Part shown: in pieces, positions 16,156 through 24,143 of the stretch
How the letters are laid out: each line of letters starts with the position of its first letter
Position numbering within the stretch: the first letter of the stretch is position 1
Assembly: GCA_001657395.1 (NCBI GenBank)
Contig: LYSY01000001.1
Location: 62,001 to 126,000 of the forward strand
Reading direction: 5' to 3'
Origin: Rhodospirillales bacterium BBD 1991-14
GTDB taxonomy: Bacteria; Pseudomonadota; Alphaproteobacteria; Kiloniellales; Kiloniellaceae
Length of the DNA: 64,000 nt
Position numbers and translations under genes: made by a program
Notes under the pieces: model-generated
What the model was told of the DNA's origin: nothing
The model's input: only the letters and a program-made list of their open reading frames with translations
Database searches by the model: none

Positions 16156-16512
16156 TCAACGGCTTGTTGCGTGGCTTGTCGCACGCGAGGAGGCGCTTGC
16201 GCCGCCGGACCCGCCGCCGGCCGAGACCGTTACGTCAACAGAAGCCTTGCCGCCCTTGGCTTTGGCCATTGCAGAAGCCGTCAGGTCCCGGTGGCAAACC
16301 ATGGCGTGCTGCTCCACATCGCCGTCGGCCTGCTGTCTTCGCAGCGTGATCTCGGGCGCTGCAGAGATCTGCGATTCTGAAGAGGGACCTTGAAGGATCT
16401 CAGCGCAACTCTGTGCCGCGTCTTCTGACCTGGGGGAGTCCCCTGCAGGGACGATGGCAATCAGCGTGCCGAGCACGGCGCAGACCACGGGCAGGTTCTT
16501 GGGTGCAAACAC
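16156..16512 (-). CDS. Small secreted Gly/Ser/Ala-tailed protein (GTG start)
   Basis: An unrecognised 118-residue protein. A hydrophobic N-terminus (VVCAVLGTLIAIVPAG) looks like a signal peptide. The middle is polar with three cysteines in all, and the last 35 residues are low complexity (KGGKASVDVTVSAGGG, then GGASASSRATS). The start is GTG with AGGAAAGG about 9 bases upstream. It lies 299 bases downstream of the LuxR-type regulator on the same strand; that gap shows no gene. Composition and position suggest a secreted accessory or structural component of the same system, but coding status itself is not certain. Confidence 0.55.
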   Translation of the reverse strand: MFAPKNLPVVCAVLGTLIAIVPAGDSPRSEDAAQSCAEILQGPSSESQISAAPEITLRRQQADGDVEQHAMVCHRDLTASAMAKAKGGKASVDVTVSAGGGSGGASASSRATSHATSR

Positions 16513-16811
16513 AGCGCTCGGCCTTTCCTGGTGAGGAGGTTGCTCTTGCGTTGGGACGAAGCGCTTCAGCGACGAGCCTTGCCCCAGCGGTCAGCTTTAC
16601 CCCGTCTGATCCAAAGTCTGGCAGATCCCGGCCGATCCGCGAACCCCGCCTTTCGGATGGAAAGGGCCGGTGCGCCGACCCACGTCCGGCCAGCCAGCGC
16701 CTTCGGTTCCGCTTCAGGGGAATCGAAATCAGGAAGGCTTTCTGAGACCATCTATGCTGTTGGATCGCAAGGTGGGTTCCTGCGAAGAGCCGGCGGATGC
16801 CCGCCCACTCC

Positions 16812-17606
16812 CTAGGGCTTGGAGGACCCGACCAGCTTCATCGCGTAGAGGGCGGCTTGGGTTCGGTTCGTCGCCTTCAGCTTCTTCATGATCTGCCGAA
16901 TGTGCACCTTTACGGTGCTCTCCTGCATGTTCAACTCATAGGCAATGACCTTGTTCGGGTCCCCTCGGCACAGGTGCGCCAGGACCTGCTGCTGGCGGGG
17001 CGTGAAGGTAGGCGTGCTGCTCTCCGATTGCTCAATGGGATTGCACGGGGTTTCGTCGATATGGAACTCGCTTGGGATTGTGGAGAGCTGGGCGAGGGCG
17101 TCGACGAGTGCCCCGGCGGGCAGGAAAATGCCGCCGGCGCGCACAAGGCGCAGGGCTTCTTTCACAACGGTAGCCGTGAGCGTCGTAGGAATATAGCCGT
17201 TGACGCCTTGTTGCGCAGCCTGGGTGACCTGACTTCCGTTGGTTCGGTCGCCCAGGATTATGATCGGACAGTCGCGGAAATTGTGTCTCAGCACGCGAAT
17301 GTCCTCGCGGACCGGTTTGTCGCTGATCGATCGCGAAGCGATGTTCAGGACGACCAGTTTGACATCGGCTGCCGCGTCGCTGCGGAGATCGAGCAGGTCC
17401 TCGGGTCCGGACAGGGGCAGTACGATGTAGTCTCGCGTCGCTGCACGAAACAGTTGTGAGAATGATTCTCGGGTGAGGGGGCGAGGATCCAGGAGTGCCA
17501 GGACCGGCCGATGATTCGGCTCAGGTTTTTTGACCTCCGCGAATGTCCGAATTGGCGCAACCTTTCCGCCGTTGGACCGCTCTTCACCCATCGCTCTGGA
17601 GATCAT
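16812..17606 (-). CDS. LuxR/FixJ-family regulator with degenerate receiver (CsgD-like)
   Basis: A 264-residue transcription factor. An N-terminal receiver-like domain spans about 34-155 and a LuxR-type helix-turn-helix about 201-258 (FTPRQQQVLAHLC, STVKVHIRQIMKKL, TNRTQAALYA). At the position of the phospho-accepting Asp the sequence reads VVLNIA, with Asn88. Phosphorylation-dependent control is therefore unlikely, as in CsgD, the curli and biofilm regulator with a similar HTH tail. Located between the barrel/C39 genes and the secreted proteins, it is the obvious candidate regulator of the region. The ATG follows AGGGGGG by 8 bases. Confidence 0.87.
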   Translation of the reverse strand: MISRAMGEERSNGGKVAPIRTFAEVKKPEPNHRPVLALLDPRPLTRESFSQLFRAATRDYIVLPLSGPEDLLDLRSDAAADVKLVVLNIASRSISDKPVREDIRVLRHNFRDCPIIILGDRTNGSQVTQAAQQGVNGYIPTTLTATVVKEALRLVRAGGIFLPAGALVDALAQLSTIPSEFHIDETPCNPIEQSESSTPTFTPRQQQVLAHLCRGDPNKVIAYELNMQESTVKVHIRQIMKKLKATNRTQAALYAMKLVGSSKP

Positions 17607-17912
17607 TTTGGTTGCCCCCCTGAGGTCTGGCCTCCTACTCGGATTCCGACAAATTCATGCCTTGCGGCTCTGCTTATGTTCCGACAGTAGAATTTCCTAA
17701 TATTACGACACTATCACTAGGATTGCATGGTTGTGTTCGCTGAATGACTTTCTTGCGAATTGCCACAGCAAAATCACAGACAGCACATCCTCAATCTTCG
17801 ATTCCGCGACGGGGCTGCACGGCCGCCTTTCGTTTGCCAGCACGAAGACGGCGACCATCCGGTCCGGCGCTCGGCGTTTCCGCGCAAATGCGGAAGCGCC
17901 TTGCTCTGCTGG
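17607..17912. other. Non-coding stretch upstream of the LuxR-type regulator
   Basis: About 306 bases between the regulator start and the stop of the barrel gene. It includes an AT-richer part (17685-17725) with a weak inverted repeat TCCTA/TAGGA at 17695-17699 and 17718-17722. It probably carries the regulator promoter. I see no gene. Confidence 0.45.
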
Positions 17913-19379
17913 CTACCAGAGAGTCAGCCGTACCGGCAAAGACAGGAAGACGGTGTAGTCAGGCGAGTCGTCCGTAAGTCCCGCCCCAGCGGTAAAGTTC
18001 AGCAGCGTTCCCCGTGCCAGGATGCTTGAGATTCCAAAACTCAGTGTCGCCTGGTTCTCATCGGTCCCATCGATTGTGCTGCCGTTGAACTCCAGGTCAT
18101 CCCGGTAGGAGGCGTTGAAGCTTATCCGAAGCGACGTCTCGGGGCTCGCGGCAAGGACTGCGGCTGCGCCAAAGCCGAAACGGTCACCCGGCTGGATATC
18201 GTCGCTTTCGAAAGCGTGTTCGTAGCTTATCCGCCCGACGAAGGCGAAGGGATCTTGACGTTTGATGGCGCTGACGGACCCGATAATCTCGTGAAAATCG
18301 GAATTCAAGGAAACTCCGTTGTCGGAGTCCTTTCCGGTATCGCTATCCCAGGTCACGCGACCCACGATGTCCGGAAACCAGCCGTCCTCCCGCAAAAGCG
18401 TTGTCGCCACGCCCACGCGAAGGTCGCCGATGCCGCTGCCGCTTTCGTCCGAACTCGTTGCTGATGAGAGATCCTGGTTTTCCTGTCTGCGGACAAACCT
18501 GTACGGCAAGCTGAGTTCGACCTGTGAGCCGAACGGCAAGCCGGCGCGCAGATTGACGCCTGTCAAAATGACGTCGCGTTCGACACGGCGGTTCGTTGCG
18601 ATCAGATTTCCGCCAGAGTCGATCAACACATTCGCGGGAAGGTCACTGGTATCGTCAAACTCATAGCTGATAAAGGGCTCGATGTCGGCTTTGCCGACCG
18701 GCAGCAATAAGTCGCCTGTCAGCACAAGAGTGCGCTCTAGCGCACGCTCCGCCGCTTCCGGATCGACAGCGACCTCGCCAGGTGCCGTCTGCGAAGCGTC
18801 TCTTCCGTCCGGCGTTCTATCCGGCGTGGTTTCCGGCAACTCGGTCGCGGCCTTCTGCGAGGCAGCTACGTCCCGCTGTCCGGCTTGGGCTGCCGGAGCA
18901 GGGCTGGCCGATGGGCTGTCGCCTCCGGACACATGGGGCATTGCCCTGACGAGCTTCTCAAGCTGTTCAACGCGGCCTTCAAGCGCACGGACAGAGGCAT
19001 CCCTTTCCTCCAGCCGCTGCTCGAGGTGTTCAACCAGGGCATGCCGCTCCTCGAGCCGGCGCAGCAGCTCCTCGACCATCACGTCCGGCGGCGGTGGAGC
19101 CTCGTCGGTCGGATCGACCGCAACTGGCTCCAGGACCGCAATCTGCGTTGGCGGCGGGAGCCAAAGATCGGGGGCCTCCAGCAGGCCGTCCGGCACCGCA
19201 AGGGTCGGCGTATACGCGGTTCGGACCACCGGGTCCGCGGAGGTGCAGGCCGCCGGCGCGAGAACGATTGCGATAGCGGACAGGAGACTGCTTGTAAGGG
19301 GGCCGCGGCGCAATGGAAGCAGACTGGCCGAGCCGGCGGCGCCAGACACGAAGCGTGCGTTTTCCTGCGTGCTTGGCAT
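17913..19379 (-). CDS. Outer-membrane beta-barrel with N-terminal coiled coil (FapF-like)
   Basis: A 488-residue envelope protein. The N-terminus has a hydrophobic export segment (SSLLSAIAIVL) ending at Cys45, possibly a lipidation site. A proline-rich stretch, a strong coiled coil at about 100-147 (VEELLRRLEERHALVEHLEQ) and a disordered Ser/Pro/Ala linker follow. From about 218 on, alternating amphipathic strands form a barrel that ends in an aromatic residue (SLPVRLTLW). A trimeric coiled coil leading into a 12-strand-type barrel is the plan of FapF, the amyloid-subunit exporter of Pseudomonas. The neighbouring C39-like peptidase gene, 54 bases upstream, matches the FapD association. Sequence identity to FapF cannot be measured here. 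Confidence 0.72.
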   Translation of the reverse strand: MPSTQENARFVSGAAGSASLLPLRRGPLTSSLLSAIAIVLAPAACTSADPVVRTAYTPTLAVPDGLLEAPDLWLPPPTQIAVLEPVAVDPTDEAPPPPDVMVEELLRRLEERHALVEHLEQRLEERDASVRALEGRVEQLEKLVRAMPHVSGGDSPSASPAPAAQAGQRDVAASQKAATELPETTPDRTPDGRDASQTAPGEVAVDPEAAERALERTLVLTGDLLLPVGKADIEPFISYEFDDTSDLPANVLIDSGGNLIATNRRVERDVILTGVNLRAGLPFGSQVELSLPYRFVRRQENQDLSSATSSDESGSGIGDLRVGVATTLLREDGWFPDIVGRVTWDSDTGKDSDNGVSLNSDFHEIIGSVSAIKRQDPFAFVGRISYEHAFESDDIQPGDRFGFGAAAVLAASPETSLRISFNASYRDDLEFNGSTIDGTDENQATLSFGISSILARGTLLNFTAGAGLTDDSPDYTVFLSLPVRLTLW

Positions 19380-19433
19380 CGGCCTTCTCCCCTCTCCACC
19401 TCGCGTGGCCGACGAAGGCCTGCGCAGCGGCCC

Positions 19434-20087
19434 CTACCGCAGCGTCAGGAACTCTTCGGGTCTTGGTGCGAGGCCATTCGGCTCTGCAAGACCATTCTTG
19501 CGGGCAACGACAAAGCCCACCTTGCCGATCGATCCGCCATAGTCGATCCACGAGCGTTCAAACTTCCCGGCAAGCATCGTGCGGTTGCCATATGCCGGAT
19601 CGGCGAGCAGCACCCGATTTCCCATCTGTCCGCGAAAGACGACGAAGTGCTTGTATCCGTTGCTCGTGATCGGAACCATGATTGGGGCTTTTTCGACAAG
19701 GTCCTCCAACGCCATCTGGCCGAAGCCTATGCCCAGGTAGCCGCGGGCATCGACGTAGCGTTTCAGGTCAAACAGCGAGAAACCGTGGCGCAACCGCAGC
19801 AGGCTCGGGTTTTCCACGTAGCGCGTCTGCGAAATGAGGCCGATTGCGACCTCTTTCTCCCCAACCATGTCTCTGTGTTGATAGTTAAGCAGCGTCGTCA
19901 GAGCTGCGGCTCCACAGCTAAGATCCCAGCTTTGGACGACCACGCTCTCCTCGCGTGTCTCCAGAAGCGACTTCACGAAGCCGCGCTCAGCTGCGCCGGC
20001 ATCGGCAGTGATCAAGTGGAGTGTCGCTACGGCAAGCGCCAAACCAAGCATGCATCTTCCGCATGATAGGAGGAAGTTCTGCATCAT
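19434..20087 (-). CDS. Periplasmic C39-like peptidase (FapD-like)
   Basis: A 217-residue C39 peptidase-fold protein with its own signal peptide (about 1-33, ITADAGAAE), so it acts in the periplasm rather than as part of an ABC exporter. The catalytic set is visible: Gln52 (VVQSWD), Cys58 (LSCGAAALTTLL), His147 (YKHFVVFRG) and Asp163 (LADPAYG). Stand-alone exported C39-like peptidases pair with FapF-type barrels. The double-glycine-like leaders of the nearby 120-residue proteins are plausible substrates. The ATG follows AAGGAGAAG. This is the first gene of a leftward set that includes the barrel gene. Confidence 0.85.
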   Translation of the reverse strand: MMQNFLLSCGRCMLGLALAVATLHLITADAGAAERGFVKSLLETREESVVVQSWDLSCGAAALTTLLNYQHRDMVGEKEVAIGLISQTRYVENPSLLRLRHGFSLFDLKRYVDARGYLGIGFGQMALEDLVEKAPIMVPITSNGYKHFVVFRGQMGNRVLLADPAYGNRTMLAGKFERSWIDYGGSIGKVGFVVARKNGLAEPNGLAPRPEEFLTLR

Positions 20088-20324
20088 CGCTTCTCCTTAC
20101 CTTTGTCGCTGTGCGTAGCTTGGCGGTAATCGCAGAACGTGTATGAAGCTATGCTAATGGGCGCAAGCAGGACGCGCATAGCCCACCAAAGAGCGTAGTA
20201 GTCTGGGCTCCGCCAAAAGGCGTAGACGCGACAGGTCCCCGAAGTTGTAGGAAGCGAGGTGAACCAAAGAGGTTTATCGGCCAGCACGCACATTCCGGTA
20301 TTCTCGTCCGGCAAGGAGCTTGAT

Positions 20325-20690
20325 ATGGGCAAGGACGTGTCAGAGGAGGCCACAGCCGAGGAGGTCGGCCGCCGGACCCGAAAGAAATACTCGGCAGAGG
20401 AGAAGGTTCGTGTCGTGCTGGAGGGCCTGCGCCGCGAGGTCAACGTGTCGAAGCTCTGTCAAAGGGAAGGCATTCCCACCAATCTCTACTACCGCTGGAG
20501 CAAGGAGTTCCTGGAAGCCGGCAAGCTGCGTCTCAAGGGTGGCCCGCCGCGCGAGGCCGCCTCTCGGGAAGTTGCCGAACTGCGGCGTGAGAACGAGCAG
20601 CTGAAGCAGCTGGCCGCAGAACTGATGCTGAAGAACCGCACACTGAGGAGAAGCCTGACCGGCTCATCGTTTGAGGAGCCCGAGTCCTAG
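20325..20690 (+). CDS. IS3-family transposase OrfA, lone copy
   Basis: A 121-residue helix-turn-helix protein (RRTRKKYSAEEKVRVVLEGL at the start, NLYYRWSKEFLEAGK, then a leucine-zipper-like ELRRENEQLKQLAAELM), typical of IS3-group OrfA. AAGGAG lies 8 bases before the ATG. No orfB with the DDE catalytic domain follows: the next 400 bases carry no recognisable integrase core. It is therefore a remnant or a non-autonomous copy. I could not define terminal inverted repeats. It separates the leftward C39/barrel genes from the rightward enlarged paralogue and RTX gene. Confidence 0.85.
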   Translation: MGKDVSEEATAEEVGRRTRKKYSAEEKVRVVLEGLRREVNVSKLCQREGIPTNLYYRWSKEFLEAGKLRLKGGPPREAASREVAELRRENEQLKQLAAELMLKNRTLRRSLTGSSFEEPES

Positions 20691-21101
20691 AAGCTTGCTG
20701 GGAAGCCCGCTGCCCGGCCGGGCCCGATCACCATCAGCCAAAGACGCCGCCCTTTCGGCTCGCTGGCCATATCCAGGACAGTCTGAATTCAGCCGCAGTG
20801 GGCTGGTGCTTCATACCTTTAGCGTTGTGGCTTACCGCAAGAGAGAGCGCCTGTCTGACCGGAGGAACGGCTGAGGTGTCCGCTTCGGCATTCGGCGGGG
20901 CGCGGCGCACGCCTCGCGAGGACGCGCGACCCGTTGCACTTCTGGCGACCAAAGGGAGATACGCCCATCGGGCAAATTGAAGCACTTGCTAATGCTGTGA
21001 GACGATCACGGAAGCTTTTCTGCCACAACAGTTTAGGAGCCCTTGGTGGACCTCGGACGCGTTGGTTCTGAACCCGTCCGCCTTTCCGTGAGGAGACAGA
21101 C
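20691..21101. other. Non-coding stretch after orfA
   Basis: About 410 bases with no supported gene, no visible orfB remains and no clear IS end. The last 15 bases carry GAGGAG, the ribosome-binding site of the next gene. An in-frame stop at 21069-21071 rules out an upstream extension of that gene. Confidence 0.45.
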
Positions 21102-21992
21102 ATGGGACAGGTAAACTTTGACACCAACATTGATAAAGATGTCGATATCACCAAAACCGTATTCCTCGACGTCGACAAATTCGTGGACGCAGATGTCGAC
21201 ATCGACGGTCGTCTGGCAACGGCGGAAGCTTCAGCCGACGCGATCGGTGCGGCCGGCACCGGCACCGGCGACCCAATCACGTTTTTCCTGATCGACGACT
21301 TTCTGAGCGAACAGCTGGTTCAAGCAGATGCAGTGCCGCCTCCTGTCCTGCCTAACCCGGCAAACGACTCTGTGGATCTGCTGCCCGCGGAATCCGACTT
21401 TCCTGACGGCACGGAGCGCGATGTCACTGTCGCCATCGGCGCCGGGGACGGAACCTCGGCGTTTGAATCCGGCGCCGGAGGAGGGGTCGCCAACTTCAGC
21501 AATCCGTCCGGAACCCAGGCCGAGTTCGACCTGGTCTACGACCTGGCCAGCACCACGGATGTTCTCAACGGGGCCAACGAGGCGACTGCATTCCTCCATA
21601 TTTCGATGGCCGGGTCCGACCTCGGTGAGCTGCTTGATCTCATCTTCACCGACGCCGACGGCACCGAGGCCCTGATCCAGGTCCCAATTCCGCCAGGCAC
21701 TTCCGGGGCTCCCGTTGAGATAAACGTGCCGTTGTCGGACTTTCAGGCGGCCGCTGTAGGCGGCACCACTGCGGGTCTCGACTTCACACAGATTGCTCAG
21801 TTCGAGCTGATCATCGAGGAAGCGACTGAGGCGGACAGTTTCCTGGATATCGTCGAGATCAAGGACTTCGTCCCTGGCGGCGGCACGCTCGCCGAGACCG
21901 ACACATTTGCCCAGGTGGACGAGAGCGGCGCCTTCGCATTCTCCGAGTCGCTTGCCGCGTTTGATCCGGGCGACGACTTCACCATTGCCTGA
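21102..21992 (+). CDS. Leaderless, enlarged paralogue of the 120-residue proteins
   Basis: A 296-residue protein whose ends match the tandem 120-residue proteins. Residues 2-48 correspond to their presumed mature N-terminus (QVNFDTNIDKDVDI, then GRLATAEASADAI), and the last 35 residues carry AETDTFAQVD and GAFAFSESLAA. Between them is an insert of about 210 residues with strand-rich, adhesin- or carbohydrate-binding-like character (FELIIEEATEADSFLDIVEI). It has no Sec signal and no double-glycine leader: translation begins just where the others would be cut. The tail GDDFTIA resembles a type I secretion end. The ATG follows GAGGAGACAGAC. A hairpin terminator lies 19 bases after the stop. Confidence 0.85.
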   Translation: MGQVNFDTNIDKDVDITKTVFLDVDKFVDADVDIDGRLATAEASADAIGAAGTGTGDPITFFLIDDFLSEQLVQADAVPPPVLPNPANDSVDLLPAESDFPDGTERDVTVAIGAGDGTSAFESGAGGGVANFSNPSGTQAEFDLVYDLASTTDVLNGANEATAFLHISMAGSDLGELLDLIFTDADGTEALIQVPIPPGTSGAPVEINVPLSDFQAAAVGGTTAGLDFTQIAQFELIIEEATEADSFLDIVEIKDFVPGGGTLAETDTFAQVDESGAFAFSESLAAFDPGDDFTIA

Positions 21993-22010
21993 CCGTATAG
22001 GTAGGGCAAG

Positions 22011-22060
22011 GCAGGCGGGTGGCCGCATTCTCACAGACCCCAGGGCGCACCCGCCTGCCG
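22011..22060 (+). terminator. Long perfect inverted repeat after the enlarged paralogue
   Basis: GGCAGGCGGGTG at 22011-22022 pairs perfectly with CACCCGCCTGCC at 22049-22060 across a 26-base loop. It starts 19 bases after the stop codon. It lacks a T-run but is a strong end-of-transcript structure. Confidence 0.6.
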
Positions 22061-22178
22061 GATCACACATCGCAGCGCGTCGGCGCAGGTAGCGCTGTCG
22101 TCTTGAAACTGACCGCCGCCGATATCGAGAGGATATCGGAATCGTTTTGTGATCGCGGGAGGTCCCGCCACGGCTACA

Positions 22179-22204
22179 GCTCCCGACACCTTCGGTGCGG
22201 GAGC
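22179..22204 (+). promoter_or_regulatory. Leader hairpin upstream of the second RTX gene
   Basis: GCTCCCG pairs with CGGGAGC, with one bulged A and an inner CACC/GGTG stem closing a TTC loop. It lies 67 bases before the RTX start codon and may shape the mRNA leader or mark the promoter region. Confidence 0.4.
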
Positions 22205-22270
22205 GGCTGAGCATCTTGATTCAATGGCAACGGGCCCTTCAACAGGGGGGCCCCAACAGGGGGGAACGAC

Positions 22271-23962
22271 ATGTCGTCCGCAACTTACTTCCTACCGCCT
22301 GTTGCCAGCGATCCAAACACTCCTGCATACGCGAACGTCTTTGGCTTTAGCGATCTCTTTAGCTTCAGTCACACGCCATCGGAGCTTTTGGTGGCGACCG
22401 ACGCTGTGACCCTCGCTAATCAGGGCGTAACACTTGTAACGGCAGAGGCGACGGCCTCGGGGTTTAGCGATGGCAGCCTGTTCACGGACCTTCTGACCAC
22501 AACCGATACCTCAGGCATAATCATCGACGGCGCAAGCGAGGTGAAGGCCGAGGGCTATGCCGAGGTCGTTGCCTCCTTCAGCGTCGCCCAGGGAGAGACC
22601 TTCGCCTTCGACTTCGATGTCTTTTCCGACATGGCTTCGAAGGAAATCGAAAACCCCGACCGCGAGTACAGCGAAGCGACTATCGCCACCGGCTTCATCA
22701 TTCTTGAGACATCCGACCCGTCCCAGCCCGAGCTCCTGGGATATTTCGGCAGCCTTGGAACACTGGTGTCCTCTGAGATGGTCGGAGACCTTGAGGTGGA
22801 CCACCATGTGGCAGGCGAATTGGGCCGCATTGAGTTTATCCAGGATGCGGAGATCGATATCGATCAGGACAACCAGGTCGACTACGTCTCCGGCGTGTCG
22901 GCAGGATTCTATGAGCAGTCCTTCGAGACGGACAGCCAGATCACCATCATTCAGTTCAACAGCAACCTCGTTGAGGTAAAGGCCGACATGCTGATTGATC
23001 GGCTTGGCCACGACGTCACCTATGGAACGATCTGGAATGACACGCTGAGCGGCGGCGGCAAGGTTTATGCCAGCTTGGGAGATGACAAGGTCTTTGGCCG
23101 ATGGAGCGACGACATTCTCGAGGGCGGCCAGGGAAGCGACACGCTCATGGGGTTTGGCGGTGACGACAGCATTCACGGCGGAACCGGTGAGGACACCATC
23201 AGCGGGGGGCGCGGCGACGACTTTCTGGTTGGCGGCAACGATGACGACAGACTGTCCGGCGGTCGAGGAAACGACAGACTGGATGGCGGTCACGGCGAAG
23301 ATACGCTTTTGGGCGGTGGTGGCAGAGATACGCTCGACGGCGGAGACGGGAACGACAATCTCAGTGGGCGGTACGGTAACGATTCGCTGAACGGAGGCGA
23401 AGGAGATGACGAGCTCAAGGGTGGGCGCGGGCGCGACCATCTGGACGGCGGCGGTGGTGCGGACACCCTGATTGGCGGGAGCGGAAACGACACGCTGATG
23501 GGCGGTGGAGGCGACGATCTGCTCGTTGCCGGCCACAGCTTCAAGTTCCTGAACTTCTTCGATCTCTTTGGCCGCAATGCCGGCGACCTGCTTGCCGGCG
23601 GCGACGGCAACGACACTCTTCAAGGTGGCTTCGGCGGCGACACGATCATTGGCGGCCTTGGCGACGATGAGATGTATGGAAGCCGGGGCGCGGACCAGTT
23701 TGTATTCGTCAAAGGTGAAAGCCTCGTTCTTTCGGAAGCCGACATCATCGGCGATTTCACCCCCGGGGAGGATACGATCGTGTTCGAAGGCTGGGGCCTC
23801 ATCGACGAGGAAGACTGGCTTTCGGAGATGGCTGCCTCCGGGGATGCCTTCAACACAGCCGACGGCGTCGGATTTCTGTTTGATGAAGGTGCCAGCCTCT
23901 CGCTCGTGGGATCGGACTTGAGCCTTTCCAATCTCAGCGGATCCGATTTCGAGTTCATATGA
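22271..23962 (+). CDS. RTX calcium-binding secreted protein, 563 residues
   Basis: A type I secretion cargo. The N-terminal 250 residues are a non-repetitive, strand-rich domain of unknown function. From about 255 to 430, and again around 455-475, come canonical RTX nonapeptides (GGxGxDxLx: [20 protein letters not shown]). The C-terminal part has the conserved [10 protein letters not shown] segment seen after RTX blocks and ends SGSDFEFI, an acidic-hydrophobic secretion tail. There is no Sec signal. The ATG follows AGGGGGGAA. Unlike the first RTX protein, its repeats are regular. It is read in the same direction as the enlarged paralogue 278 bases upstream and is probably exported by the 9-12 kb ABC/HlyD pair. 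Confidence 0.93.
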   Translation: MSSATYFLPPVASDPNTPAYANVFGFSDLFSFSHTPSELLVATDAVTLANQGVTLVTAEATASGFSDGSLFTDLLTTTDTSGIIIDGASEVKAEGYAEVVASFSVAQGETFAFDFDVFSDMASKEIENPDREYSEATIATGFIILETSDPSQPELLGYFGSLGTLVSSEMVGDLEVDHHVAGELGRIEFIQDAEIDIDQDNQVDYVSGVSAGFYEQSFETDSQITIIQFNSNLVEVKADMLIDRLGHDVTYGTIWNDTLSGGGKVYASLGDDKVFGRWSDDILEGGQGSDTLMGFGGDDSIHGGTGEDTISGGRGDDFLVGGNDDDRLSGGRGNDRLDGGHGEDTLLGGGGRDTLDGGDGNDNLSGRYGNDSLNGGEGDDELKGGRGRDHLDGGGGADTLIGGSGNDTLMGGGGDDLLVAGHSFKFLNFFDLFGRNAGDLLAGGDGNDTLQGGFGGDTIIGGLGDDEMYGSRGADQFVFVKGESLVLSEADIIGDFTPGEDTIVFEGWGLIDEEDWLSEMAASGDAFNTADGVGFLFDEGASLSLVGSDLSLSNLSGSDFEFI

Positions 23963-24143
23963 CGGCTGTGGGGCGCGCATATGAAGCGGCCTTTCGGCAG
24001 GCTGCTCTGGGGCATTGGCAAAAGGTCGCCTGGATCACTCGGGCGATCCTGCGCATCAAATCAATCCCGGAGCCGTCCTCCTTGACCTCTCTTGGCGCCG
24101 GTTGGGGGAAACTGAGGCGGGAGAGGCGCATGGGGGACTCAAA

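Noticed and set aside
20691-21101. Degenerate orfB or IS end downstream of orfA
   Set aside because: I looked for the DDE integrase start and for terminal repeats and saw neither.
22511-23980. 489-codon minus-strand frame
   Set aside because: Repetitive valine-rich antisense reading of RTX repeats, not a separate gene.
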